Below are positions 9,174 through 18,278 of a DNA stretch of 37,014 nt, piece by piece (the stretch's first letter is position 1; every line of letters begins with the position of its first letter). The position numbers and the translations under genes are program-made. The stretch is from JAWPMV01 sp038527215 (GTDB taxonomy: Bacteria > Bacteroidota > Bacteroidia > J057): NCBI GenBank assembly GCA_038527215.1, contig JBCBGC010000081.1, positions 1-37,014 on the forward strand, given 5' to 3'. The notes under the pieces are model-generated. The model saw nothing but the letters and a program-made list of their open reading frames with translations, had not been told where the DNA came from and made no database searches.

Positions 9174-9201
9174 CCAGGAAGGCCTGCCAAGGTCTCCTGG
9201 T
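9174..9201 (+). other. Weak hairpin after paralog D
   Basis: ACCAGGA (9174-9180) and TCCTGGT (9195-9201) form a 7-bp stem ten bases after the stop codon. A 9-base direct repeat GTAGGTAGC flanks it (9162-9170 and 9200-9208). No T run follows, so a terminator role is uncertain. Confidence 0.35.
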
Positions 9202-9290
9202 AGGTAGCTGCGGAATTAAAGGAGCGAAATCCTCTCACGAAGGGGAAACGACGGGCTGCTTACATTTGGGCGCTTGTTCAAAGGGAATTT

Positions 9291-9324
9291 TTGTCCGCCA
9301 CTCAACAATTCGCTGCTAGATTTG
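9291..9324 (+). promoter_or_regulatory. Candidate promoter of paralog E
   Basis: TTG at 9291-9293, 23 bases, then TAGATTTG at 9317-9324, an exact match to the Bacteroidota -7 box TAnnTTTG. It lies about 70 bases before the ATG at 9398. Confidence 0.6.
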
Positions 9325-9397
9325 TATTAATTTTAGAGTTATTTTTCCACCCACTTGCTAACAAGCAGGCCTTCGAAGCTTTCAATCTTATTTGATT

Positions 9398-11410
9398 ATG
9401 CGCCTTAGCTTTATCCTCTCCATCCTCCTTTTTTCGCTGATCCTATTTCCTGAATCCCTGATTGCTCAAGAAGCATGCGGGACAGTCGAGACCCCGGAAA
9501 CGCAAGCTTATTGGGAAGCGACTCGCCCCGCCTTTGAGGAGTGGCTCCGAAACCGACCCTCCGTTCAATCCCGGACACCGGATAAGGTCTATCTGCAACC
9601 GCACATTGTGACCCGTTCAGATGGCAGTGGAGGCCTTTCTATGGCTGCCTTTAATGCAGGTATCGCTTATACCCAGGCTCGCTATTTAGAAATGAACGTG
9701 GAGATGGTGATTTGTGAGATCAACTATATCGCCGACACGGATGCCTATGACTACCAGGCAGGAGCAGATGAGGGACGTTTGATCATCAACAATGTACCCA
9801 ATCGTATCAATGTGTATTTCGTAACCAATCCCACCACCGGGGGCGGGGGAGCAGTATGTGGATATACTTATCGACCAGGAGGCCCTAGAATTGTGATCAT
9901 GAATTATGCCTGTACTGCTTCGGGTAAAACCCTTTCTCATGAGATAGGGCATTATTTAAGCCTATACCATACCCACGGAACCACCAATAATGGAACCACG
10001 GATGAGTTCGCGGATGGCAGTAATTGTAGTACAGCGGGAGATAGAATTTGTGATACCCCTGCGGACCCCAATCTATCCGGGGTGGTGGATGGAAACTGTA
10101 ATTATGTAGGAAGTGCAACAGATGGCAAAGGCCAGGCCTATAATCCCGACCCTTCGAATATCATGTCTTACGCGCGTAATGCTTGCCGTAACCGCTTTAC
10201 GGATGGCCAATACGCTCAGATGCGTTTTTCCCTCGAGAATGACCGCCCTGAGTTGATTCAAGGGCCTCAGTGTAATGATGCGGATAAAAGCTGTTTACTG
10301 GTTACCAACCTTGACAAGGTAGGGCTGGGCTCTTTGCCTTATGCCATCAATTGTGCCAACGAATTACCGGGTCCAGATACCATCCGCTTTCAATTACCTG
10401 AAGGATTGAACCCCCGTATCCTCCTCGATAATGCGCTCCCTACCATTACCGATGATGGAACCTTTATAGATGCTACCTTACCCAACTACCCTGCCGGAAC
10501 CCGCCTGCTGATCTCCGGGATCAATATGGGAGACGATGCCGAAGGCATTTTTACCATAGAAGGAAGAAATACCACCATCGCTCACCTGGATATCACCCAG
10601 TACCAGGCCAGTGCTGGCATCAATAACATCGACAATGCAGTCATCAATATTGCAACTGGGGTAGAACGTTTTCTCCTGGATGATCTCAACATCAGCCTGT
10701 CTTCTGCGGCGATCCAAACGGGAAGGTCTTCTGGTATCGTATCAAATTCTAGCTTTCAATTCTGTCAGTTTGCGATTCGCTACGAAGATGACGCCAGTGC
10801 GTTATACGTAACCAAAAATTCCTTTCAATGTGTCCGCCGTGCGGTCTTCGATATAGCGGGCAACCTGGTCAACCTGCCGCCCACTCCGGTGATCACCTCA
10901 GTAAGCGGGGGAAATCTGCAAGGCACCGCTGAGCCTGGAGCCACCGTTGAGGTTTTTGCCAATGAAGATGGAGATTGCTTAGGTACGCCTTGTCAGGGCA
11001 TTTATGTGGGATCAACCAATGCCGATCAAGCTGGGAACTGGAGCGTGGACATTGAGCCTCGGGTGCTTAGAAGTTACACCGCTACCGCTACCCGGGTGAT
11101 AGGCGGTGGGACCGCTTATACCTCTGAACTCGCTACCTGCCAGTCCTTGCTGGAAGGGGCCGATTTCTGGCTGTATCCGAACCCGGTTACGGGATCGACC
11201 CTCAACTTCGAACTAAAGGGGAAAGTGGATAGTGTGCAGATCCGCATCGTGAATTCCGTGGGGCAATCTGTCTACCAGAACCAATTCGAAATGAGCAGCT
11301 CGGTGATTAAGGAAAGCATCGACCTGGGAGATTGGTTAGCTGCCGGCGTGTATGTGTTTGAGCTAACCAAAGGCACCGAGATGTATCGGCAGAAAATCGT
11401 GGTCCAATAG
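9398..11410 (+). CDS. Paralog E: secreted M43 metalloprotease with T9SS sorting domain
   Basis: 670 aa from the ATG at 9398 (an in-frame TTG two codons earlier is less likely). The signal peptide covers about residues 1-24, ending LIAQ. The zinc motif is HEIGHYLSLYH at 181-191, again with Ser for Gly, and the Met-turn is NIMSY (M256). The Cys pair near CGYTY is present. The CSLREA-type motif is altered to GSLPYAINCAN, losing the Arg. The Ig-like domain and the YPNPV sorting domain follow. The last ~28 codons and the spacer after them (11327-11544) recur almost unchanged at the end of paralog F, although the proteins differ widely elsewhere, which points to local duplication or gene conversion. 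Confidence 0.9.
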   Translation: MRLSFILSILLFSLILFPESLIAQEACGTVETPETQAYWEATRPAFEEWLRNRPSVQSRTPDKVYLQPHIVTRSDGSGGLSMAAFNAGIAYTQARYLEMNVEMVICEINYIADTDAYDYQAGADEGRLIINNVPNRINVYFVTNPTTGGGGAVCGYTYRPGGPRIVIMNYACTASGKTLSHEIGHYLSLYHTHGTTNNGTTDEFADGSNCSTAGDRICDTPADPNLSGVVDGNCNYVGSATDGKGQAYNPDPSNIMSYARNACRNRFTDGQYAQMRFSLENDRPELIQGPQCNDADKSCLLVTNLDKVGLGSLPYAINCANELPGPDTIRFQLPEGLNPRILLDNALPTITDDGTFIDATLPNYPAGTRLLISGINMGDDAEGIFTIEGRNTTIAHLDITQYQASAGINNIDNAVINIATGVERFLLDDLNISLSSAAIQTGRSSGIVSNSSFQFCQFAIRYEDDASALYVTKNSFQCVRRAVFDIAGNLVNLPPTPVITSVSGGNLQGTAEPGATVEVFANEDGDCLGTPCQGIYVGSTNADQAGNWSVDIEPRVLRSYTATATRVIGGGTAYTSELATCQSLLEGADFWLYPNPVTGSTLNFELKGKVDSVQIRIVNSVGQSVYQNQFEMSSSVIKESIDLGDWLAAGVYVFELTKGTEMYRQKIVVQ

Positions 11411-11544
11411 GGAAGAAACAGGTAAGGGAGCAGGAACCCTAGCAGAAACGCCCAAGCAGGGATTCATATAGGAGAATATTATTACATACTTTGGAATTTC
11501 TGGTATTTCTACCTAGTTTTGCATTGAAACTGAAGTGAGGAAGA
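11327..11544 (+). repeat. Direct repeat, copy 1: end of paralog E plus E-F spacer
   Basis: This block (3' codons of E, stop codon, spacer and promoter of F) matches 13460-13671 closely. The coding part differs at only a few positions over about 85 bases, and the spacer keeps long identical runs such as GAAACTGAAGTGAGGAAGA. Copy lengths are 218 and 212 bases. Confidence 0.9.
11490..11521 (+). promoter_or_regulatory. Promoter of paralog F
   Basis: TTTG at 11490-11493, a 20-base spacer and TAGTTTTG at 11514-11521 exactly match the Bacteroidota consensus TTTG-N~19-20-TAnnTTTG. The predicted transcript start is near 11528, giving a leader of about 54 bases to the ATG at 11582. Confidence 0.75.
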
Positions 11545-11581
11545 TTGTTTCGTCGGACCGTCCGGTCCCAATCTTCTAAAC

Positions 11582-13543
11582 ATGAGACCTATTTTACTGA
11601 AATTTTATTTATCTCTCCTATTTTGTCTTGGGGGGCCAGCTGCTTATTTATTACATGGACAGGCATTATGTGGCACCCACGTTTCCCCTCAGGCGCTCAA
11701 TTTTCTTCAAGAATCCAGAGCATCTCTACAGAGCTGGATCCGAGATCAAACGGGATGGAGTTCCCGAACCCCGGATAAAATTCTGATCCAACCGCATATT
11801 TTGTTACAAGATGATGGGATAAGGGATTTTTCCGAGCAACTATTCGTTGATGCCCTGGAGGTGAGTCGCCAGAGTTTCCTACCCATGAATGTGGAGCTTG
11901 AATGGTGCGATTTTAACTACATCCTGGATACTGAACTTTATTTTCTTGAAGGCACCAATGATGCGTTGTTAGGCAAGCTAGCTTCCAACAATGAACCTGG
12001 GCGTATCAATATCTACTTTAGCCCAGAAGCCACGGTAAATGGGCAGGTGCGAGGGGGATTTGCCTTTTTACCAGGAGGACCTTATGAGATCGTTGTCTTG
12101 AATACGATTGCGGTTGATAATAAGGCGACACTTTCGCACGAACTAGGACACTTTTTTGGCCTCTACCATACGCACGGCAAAACCAACGATGGAACCACGG
12201 ATGAGTTAGTGGATGGGTCAAATTGTGGAACCGCAGGAGACGATCTTTGTGATACACCGGCAGATCCTAATTTATCGGTTTCCACAGGTTCCAGGTGCAA
12301 CTATATTGGTAACCAACAGGATGACAATGGAGATTTTTATGCGCCTGATTCTTCAAATTTCATGGCGTATTCACCTCCATCATGCAGGGACAGGTTTAGC
12401 GCCGGGCAGTATACCCGCATGCGATTCTTTTTGGAAAATGGCAGAGAGCAATTGCTTTCCCCCGAAGATTGTGGGAATTGTCTGGAAGTTACGAGCAGAG
12501 CTTCCTTTGGGCTAAACAGTCTTTCAGCAGCTATTCATTGTGCCAATAGTAATCCTGGGCCGGACACGATCCATATCAAGGTCGAAGGCGGCCTGATAAG
12601 GCTAATGGAAGATTTACCACCCCTGGTAGATGATGGTACGTATATCCGCACCACTGCAGGTAGAAAAACCAGGCTCCAAGCAGTAGCGGATCTATCACAT
12701 TTTTTTGAGATACAAGGGGCGAATATCGTCCTGGAAAACCTGGACCTTGCAACTAGCGCTCAATACCAAATGTTAGCAATCTCAGTAGCAGAGGAGGCGG
12801 AAGATTTTGTTGTAAAAGACCTGGTGATCTCTAACGCCCGGACTGGGATAGCGGTTAATGGAGCTTACGGGACCATCACAGGGACTCGTTTTCAATCATG
12901 TACAAGTGCCATTCTTTTTGAAACGGGGATGGACGGCATCCACTTGACAGAGAATAGTTTTTTTTGCAATACCCGGTTTGCCATTGAGGGAGCAGAGAAC
13001 CTTCAACAAGTTCCTCCTGCACCTGAAATATCTGGCTTCAGCGATGGGGCGGTTTTCGGAAAGGCAATGGCGGGAACGAGTGTAGAACTCTTTGCCCAGA
13101 ATGATGGGGTTTGCCCTAGTGCTGCTTGCCAGGGGGAATACCTGGGCCAGACCCAGGCCGATGTGGAAGGAAATTGGACATTCGAATTTTCTCTCCCAGT
13201 TATTCAATCTGTTACGGCTACTGCCACGGTGGAATCAGGAGCGAAAAGGTATACCTCAGATTTTGCCGCTTGCTGGGCTTTAATCCCGGAGGTGGATTTC
13301 TGGCTGTACCCCAACCCGGTAACCGGGACCACCCTCAATTTTGAGTTAAGGGGCGTTGGAGATTTGGTGCGTATCCGATTGCTAAATTCTGTGGGGCAGG
13401 CTGTCTACGAAAATCAATTCGAAATGAGAAGTTCCATGATCAAAGAAAGTCTGGATTTAGGAGATTGGTTAGCTGCCGGCGTGTATGTATTTGAACTAAC
13501 CAAAGGCACCGAGATGTATCGGCAGAAAATCGTGATCCAATAG
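11582..13543 (+). CDS. Paralog F: secreted M43 metalloprotease with T9SS sorting domain
   Basis: 653 aa; signal peptide about residues 1-27 (ending LHGQ). The zinc motif is HELGHFFGLYH at 186-196, with the usual Gly, and the Met-turn is NFMAY (M261). Both Cys residues flanking the strand before the zinc helix are missing (GGFAF instead of CGYTY). The RSDGxGGL segment found near residue 80 of A-E is eroded to DDGIRDFS. The beta-helix-like region opens with the diverged NSLSAAIHCAN and is shorter than in A-E, which explains the smaller size. The sorting domain is canonical (YPNPV). F is the sister of G through most of its length, but its last codons match E, so its 3' end has a mixed ancestry. 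Confidence 0.9.
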   Translation: MRPILLKFYLSLLFCLGGPAAYLLHGQALCGTHVSPQALNFLQESRASLQSWIRDQTGWSSRTPDKILIQPHILLQDDGIRDFSEQLFVDALEVSRQSFLPMNVELEWCDFNYILDTELYFLEGTNDALLGKLASNNEPGRINIYFSPEATVNGQVRGGFAFLPGGPYEIVVLNTIAVDNKATLSHELGHFFGLYHTHGKTNDGTTDELVDGSNCGTAGDDLCDTPADPNLSVSTGSRCNYIGNQQDDNGDFYAPDSSNFMAYSPPSCRDRFSAGQYTRMRFFLENGREQLLSPEDCGNCLEVTSRASFGLNSLSAAIHCANSNPGPDTIHIKVEGGLIRLMEDLPPLVDDGTYIRTTAGRKTRLQAVADLSHFFEIQGANIVLENLDLATSAQYQMLAISVAEEAEDFVVKDLVISNARTGIAVNGAYGTITGTRFQSCTSAILFETGMDGIHLTENSFFCNTRFAIEGAENLQQVPPAPEISGFSDGAVFGKAMAGTSVELFAQNDGVCPSAACQGEYLGQTQADVEGNWTFEFSLPVIQSVTATATVESGAKRYTSDFAACWALIPEVDFWLYPNPVTGTTLNFELRGVGDLVRIRLLNSVGQAVYENQFEMRSSMIKESLDLGDWLAAGVYVFELTKGTEMYRQKIVIQ

Positions 13544-13671
13544 GGAAAGGGAAGGGACCAGGAACCTGGCAGAAACGCCCAGGCAGGCATACATATAGGA
13601 AAACATTATTACATGCTTTGGAATTTCTGATATTTCTACCCAGTTTTGCCTTGAAACTGAAGTGAGGAAGA
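13460..13671 (+). repeat. Direct repeat, copy 2: end of paralog F plus F-G spacer
   Basis: Second copy of the block at 11327-11544. It includes the last codons of F, its stop codon and the promoter region of G. Paralog G itself ends in a different 3' sequence, so the repeat is limited to these two junctions. Confidence 0.9.
13617..13648 (+). promoter_or_regulatory. Probable promoter of paralog G, altered -7 box
   Basis: This is the copy of the paralog F promoter: TTTG at 13617-13620, 20 bases, then CAGTTTTG at 13641-13648. The first base of the -7 box is C instead of T, which should weaken it. Confidence 0.55.
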
Positions 13672-13707
13672 ATAAATGATGTAATACGTATTCATTTTTC
13701 TTCCATT

Positions 13708-15663
13708 ATGCACCGAACATTTCGTAAGCAGTTCCTTGCCACCATTTTATGTGTGGTTGGAGCCCTTCCCTTTGGACTTTTTGGCCAGCATGTATGCGGG
13801 ACGCAGGTTTCTGACCCTGCTCTTGCCTACCTCCAGTCTGCCAATAGTCAGCTACGTAAATGGGTAAGACAAAACCCAAATTGGACCTCCCGCACGCCAG
13901 ATAAGATTCTTATCCAACCTCATATCCTCCTCTTGGATAATGGAAATGGGTTATATTTTGAGGATGTTTTTGAAGCAGCACTCCAGGCTGCCCGGGAAAA
14001 ATTCCTGCCGATGAACATCGATCTGCAATGGTGTTCATTTAACTTTATCTCTAATTCTAATCTGTACTTCCTGGAGGCAAATGAGGACATGGAAGAGCTC
14101 TCAACTTATAATGAGCCCGGTCGCATTAACCTCTACTTTACGCCATTCCCTACTGTAAATGGGACGGCCATAGGAGGGTTCGCCTTTCTCCCTGGCGGTC
14201 CATATGAGCTAGTGGTAGTTCGTTCCCAGCAAGTAGATGACGGATCCACTTTAAGCCACGAATTTGGTCATTATTTTGGATTATACCATACCCATGGCAA
14301 AACCAACTTTGGAACCACCGATGAATTGGTTGATGGGTCGAATTGTGGGACAGCAGGTGACGATCTATGTGATACCCCGGCCGACCCCAACTTATTAGGG
14401 CGGCTAGGTTTTGACTGTATATATTCGGATACTTTAAGGGATAATAATGGGGATTTATTTAGGCCGGATCCTTCCAACCTCATGTCATATGCCGATCCCT
14501 GGTGTACCGATACCTTTTCCCAAGCACAGTACACCCGTATGCGCTTCTTTCTGGAGAATGGCAGGGAGCATTTGCTTTCAGCTGAGGATTGTGACAACTG
14601 TTTGGAAGTAACCAGTTTAACTGCTGTGGGAAAAAATAGCCTGGCTGCTGCCATTGATTGTGCTAATAATAATCCGGGACCTGACACGATAAGCATCAAT
14701 GTGGGTCAGGGAACCATATTTTTGTCGGAAGCCTTACCTGCTCTTGTAGATGATGGGACCTATATTCGGTCTGCTCTTGGCGGAAAGGTAACAATCAGTG
14801 CCAATCTACAGATTCCCTATTTTTTTCAGATAGAAGGATCAAATGTCATCCTGGAAGACTTGGAAATAAGGGCTAATTGGGCGGACGAAACAGCTGCTAT
14901 TTCGGTATTAGCTGGGGCTGAAAATTTTATCCTAAAAGACCTTGAATTCTCTCGTGCCAGGAGAGCGATAGGCTTAAACGGAGTATATGGGACGGTTTCG
15001 GAGTCTCTGTTTGAAGGATGTGAAACCGGCATTTCCTTTGGTCCGGATATGGGGGGCATTTACCTGACAGAAAATAATTTTGTGTGTAATATCAAGGCAC
15101 CCCTTGAAGGGGCAGAGCAGCTTGCGCAATCACCTCCTGTACCTGAGGTGTTGGGGATCACTGAAAACACGGTTTTTGGTGAGGCTACACCGGGCGCTAT
15201 GGTAGAGATTTTTGCACAAAATGAAGGCTTGTGCCCTGATGCTCCGTGTCAGGGCGAATATCTCGGCCGGGTTCTGGCAGATCAGGCAGGAAAGTGGAAC
15301 TTTGATAAAACCTCTCAGGCCATTCAATACGTAACGGCTACTGCCACGGTGGAAAATGGAGGGAAGAGCTATACCTCAGATTTTGCTGCTTGCTGGGCTT
15401 TGGTCCCTGGTTCTCGTTTCTGGCTGTATCCCAATCCGGTGACCGGCTCTACCCTCCATTATGAACTCAAAAGCGAGGAAGAAACCTATGAGATTCGTAT
15501 CCTTAACCTGCTAGGCCAAACGGTCTTTCAGCTCCAGGACCGATTGGAGGGACAACTCATCAAGAAAAGCCTGAACCTGGGAGACTGGCTACCCGGTGGA
15601 ACCTACGTATTCGAATTGACTGTAGGTGAAGAACAGTTCCGGCAAAAGATCATGATTCAGTAG
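13708..15663 (+). CDS. Paralog G: secreted M43 metalloprotease with T9SS sorting domain
   Basis: 651 aa, last of the array; signal peptide about residues 1-27 (ending LFGQ). The zinc motif is HEFGHYFGLYH at 184-194 with the usual Gly, and the Met-turn is NLMSY (M259). As in F, the Cys pair before the zinc helix is absent (GGFAF) and the RSDGxGGL segment is lost (LDNGNGLYF). The beta-helix-like region opens with NSLAAAIDCAN. The sorting domain has YPNPV but its last 40 residues differ from those of E and F. The gene ends two bases before the stop codon of the convergent beta-propeller gene. Confidence 0.9.
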   Translation: MHRTFRKQFLATILCVVGALPFGLFGQHVCGTQVSDPALAYLQSANSQLRKWVRQNPNWTSRTPDKILIQPHILLLDNGNGLYFEDVFEAALQAAREKFLPMNIDLQWCSFNFISNSNLYFLEANEDMEELSTYNEPGRINLYFTPFPTVNGTAIGGFAFLPGGPYELVVVRSQQVDDGSTLSHEFGHYFGLYHTHGKTNFGTTDELVDGSNCGTAGDDLCDTPADPNLLGRLGFDCIYSDTLRDNNGDLFRPDPSNLMSYADPWCTDTFSQAQYTRMRFFLENGREHLLSAEDCDNCLEVTSLTAVGKNSLAAAIDCANNNPGPDTISINVGQGTIFLSEALPALVDDGTYIRSALGGKVTISANLQIPYFFQIEGSNVILEDLEIRANWADETAAISVLAGAENFILKDLEFSRARRAIGLNGVYGTVSESLFEGCETGISFGPDMGGIYLTENNFVCNIKAPLEGAEQLAQSPPVPEVLGITENTVFGEATPGAMVEIFAQNEGLCPDAPCQGEYLGRVLADQAGKWNFDKTSQAIQYVTATATVENGGKSYTSDFAACWALVPGSRFWLYPNPVTGSTLHYELKSEEETYEIRILNLLGQTVFQLQDRLEGQLIKKSLNLGDWLPGGTYVFELTVGEEQFRQKIMIQ

Positions 15664-15665
15664 CA

Positions 15666-17231
15666 TCAAGGCTTGCGCTGGTTGGAAGGCGCCGCATTGG
15701 CCCCCCAAACGGGCCAGCCGGTAAGTTGACTGTCTCCGGTAGCGATACAGTGCATCTTCCCGCTCATGGTGGTGAGATAAATATTTCCGCTCTCTACTAC
15801 CGGCTGATATCGTATAGGTTCGCCCACTTTATACTGGGCGAGCCTTTTTCCATTTTTGGCGTGGAAAAGCAAGACATCTCCTGCCAGGGTAGCGATGAGG
15901 ATTTTGCCACCTACTTCCAGGGGAGGGGTCGCCAGAAAGCCTCCGGCCTGTTGAATATCTCCCGGCAGGGATTCCTGCCAAAGGAGTTTGTCATCACTGG
16001 CTCGGGTACAAATGAGTTCGTCCCCCATGGTGCTGTAATTCCGGCCCTCTAGGTGCAGGATCCGAGAGCCCTGGAAGGCTTGAAGGGAGGAGACATTGCT
16101 TTGACCAATATTGGCTGCTGCGAATAGGCCACCGGCACTTTCCGGGGCTCCGCTACCAAATCCGTTTCCTTCATCAAAGCCATCCGCCTGAGACTTCAGC
16201 TCAGAACGACTCTGTACATCCTTATCCAGATAGGGAGCGGGCTTGGCATAGGCCTGCCGACCCTTACTCATGTTTCCCCGGGTGAATTGGCTAAGGGCTT
16301 CCTGCACCCCTTGCCCCTGCTGGTCGGATCGTTGGCTCAGGTAAACGGCCCGGTCTACCACCACTGGCGCAGAGGTACCACGTACAGCCTGGGCCGCCAA
16401 AATCTCCCCACTCCCCTGGTGGAAGGTGTAGAGGGTGCCGGAAAAAGTAGTGATAAATACTTCCTCTCCTTCAATTACAGGAGCAGACATGATGTCCCCA
16501 TCTATCCATTTTTGCCAAAGGACCGATCCGGTCTGCAGGTCAAAGGCAATCATGACATGCGTAGGGCGACGGACGGAAGGGCTTTTTTCTTTGGTGGGTT
16601 GACTGTGGAGGAGGGGAGGCGTCTGAACTGATTGACCGGAGGCCTCCCGTCCTTCCCGAGGCTGAGCAGGGTAGGCGGTAAAGACTTTGCCATGCGCAAT
16701 GGCAGGCATGGACATCAAGGGATCTCCCAACCAATGAGACCAGCGCATTTTGCCGGTCGGGGCTTCCAGGGCAAAGATGGTACAGGACTCGGTATTGAAT
16801 ACCACAATATCGTCAACTACCACCGCAGATGAGGGACCATCATCGTCCAACTCTACCGCCCAAAGAGTTTTGCCAGTCATCGCTTCAAAGGCATAAAAAG
16901 CCTTGCTCCCAAACCCTCCGCTGACATAAGCTACCCCTTTGGCAATGGTAGGACTGGGAATGAGGCCTTCGGTAGGGAGTTGGACCGCATATCCCTGGGC
17001 ACTCATGGTGCGGAAATCCTTGATTTCCAACGGCTGAATATGTCCTGCTCTAAAGTTGGTAGAGGGTGCCGCGTATTGACGCTGCGTTAACAATGCGGCT
17101 TCCAGGACATCTGTACTATCGGACTGAAAAGAGATGTCGGGCCGAAGGGTGGTGGTATTTTCCTGGGCAAAAAGAAAGCCACTGGAAAAGAAAAGGACCA
17201 GGCTGAGGATTCGGGGAATGAGGAATTTCAT
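15666..17231 (-). CDS. Exported PQQ-type beta-propeller repeat protein
   Basis: 521 aa with a signal peptide (about residues 1-23, ending LFAQ). From about residue 80 it shows repeated blades of the form 'vyvss...G.lyAfda.TGk.lW', for example FYAFEAMTGKTLW at 112-124, TIFALEAPTGKMRW at 151-164 and MIAFDLQTGSVLWQKW at 227-242. This is the PQQ-binding-like or BamB-like propeller fold. Two low-complexity inserts (about 190-223 and 303-382) interrupt the blades. No enzyme motif or lipobox was seen, so a scaffolding or binding role outside the inner membrane is likely but unproven. It is convergent with paralog G and divergent from the SWIM gene. Nothing links it functionally to the proteases except position. 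Confidence 0.75.
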   Translation of the reverse strand: MKFLIPRILSLVLFFSSGFLFAQENTTTLRPDISFQSDSTDVLEAALLTQRQYAAPSTNFRAGHIQPLEIKDFRTMSAQGYAVQLPTEGLIPSPTIAKGVAYVSGGFGSKAFYAFEAMTGKTLWAVELDDDGPSSAVVVDDIVVFNTESCTIFALEAPTGKMRWSHWLGDPLMSMPAIAHGKVFTAYPAQPREGREASGQSVQTPPLLHSQPTKEKSPSVRRPTHVMIAFDLQTGSVLWQKWIDGDIMSAPVIEGEEVFITTFSGTLYTFHQGSGEILAAQAVRGTSAPVVVDRAVYLSQRSDQQGQGVQEALSQFTRGNMSKGRQAYAKPAPYLDKDVQSRSELKSQADGFDEGNGFGSGAPESAGGLFAAANIGQSNVSSLQAFQGSRILHLEGRNYSTMGDELICTRASDDKLLWQESLPGDIQQAGGFLATPPLEVGGKILIATLAGDVLLFHAKNGKRLAQYKVGEPIRYQPVVESGNIYLTTMSGKMHCIATGDSQLTGWPVWGANAAPSNQRKP

Positions 17232-17354
17232 GGGGTGAAAATCTGAGAAACGGTGAAGAGGCTTATAAATAAAAACGTAGAATCGCCAAAAATCATATAA
17301 GCGTGCTTCACCTGACTGGTTTTTCGTTTGCTTCTCCTTGAATTCTCTATCTTT

Positions 17355-18251
17355 ATGCCCATGAGCACCTGGTCTGAAGATACATTGCCAAGCCTGGCCT
17401 TACCCCAGGTCATAGAGCGAGGATGGAATTACTATCGGAAAAAGAGGGTATTGGAAGTCTGGCAGGACGGCACCCGCTACACCGCTGCCGTCAAAGGACA
17501 GTTTCGGTACGAGCAAAGCCTGGACCTGGGGCTGGATCCTCCCTTAGGAATCTGCACCTGCGCCTACAGTGGCGGAGGATGGTGCAAGCATCTGGTAGCA
17601 GTAGGCCTGGCGATTCAGGCTGGGGAAGCCAAGGTCAGGCAGCCAACCCATCTGGCGATCAGTCCGGAAGAATTTTGGGAGGAAAGCTGGCTGGCCCAGG
17701 ATGAACGGATTCGTGATCGGTTTTTGCAACAGTATTTTCTCAAGTCCGATGCTTTTCGGGAACAGTGGGTTCATTTCCAGGAAAACCGTCTGGAGCGACA
17801 CCGCCTCTTTCAGGTAGAAAGCCAACGGAAAATCTGGGCGGGCATGGAAGATTTTGCCACGGTAAAGGAGCAATTTCATCCCATGATTCAAGGAGCATTT
17901 TCCAGCAAAAATGTGCTCAATGCCGTCATTCTCCTGCTGAGTTTATATGAGTGGGTAAGGGGAGAAGCAACCCAACCCCAACGAGAAGCTTATCTGGCCG
18001 TCCAACTCACGGCTTTTGAGCAATTTTTGTCTACCACCCTTCTGTCCACCGCTGAGATGCAGGCTTTGATCAAAGAAATCTTCCAACGCTGGGATAAGCA
18101 TGAGCAAGCCTTTATCGGGACGAAAAAAAGGCGGGAGATCCGCTATCAACTGGCGGATTTTGAAGGCATCTTTGAGCTGTTGGCGCCAGACCCCATCATG
18201 AAGCATTTTTTGGAAACCCGTAAGCTAGCCTTTGGTATAGGAGGTAGCTAG
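17355..18251 (+). CDS. SWIM zinc-finger protein
   Basis: 298 aa from the ATG at 17355; a second ATG at 17361 is equally possible. Residues 67-79 carry the SWIM signature CxC-x7-CxH (C67, C69, C77, H79; sequence CTCAYSGGGWCKH), a zinc-binding module known for DNA or protein binding in bacterial and eukaryotic proteins. The N-terminus ('VIERGWNYYRKKRV') is typical of SWIM proteins, where a YY/GxxYY segment precedes the finger. The rest is helical and unassigned. No helicase or nuclease domain is present. A possible -7 box TATCTTTA lies at 17347-17354, which would make the transcript nearly leaderless; this is speculative. Confidence 0.8.
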   Translation: MPMSTWSEDTLPSLALPQVIERGWNYYRKKRVLEVWQDGTRYTAAVKGQFRYEQSLDLGLDPPLGICTCAYSGGGWCKHLVAVGLAIQAGEAKVRQPTHLAISPEEFWEESWLAQDERIRDRFLQQYFLKSDAFREQWVHFQENRLERHRLFQVESQRKIWAGMEDFATVKEQFHPMIQGAFSSKNVLNAVILLLSLYEWVRGEATQPQREAYLAVQLTAFEQFLSTTLLSTAEMQALIKEIFQRWDKHEQAFIGTKKRREIRYQLADFEGIFELLAPDPIMKHFLETRKLAFGIGGS

Positions 18252-18278
18252 CTGATGGCCGGGAATGCAGCGAAGCCT

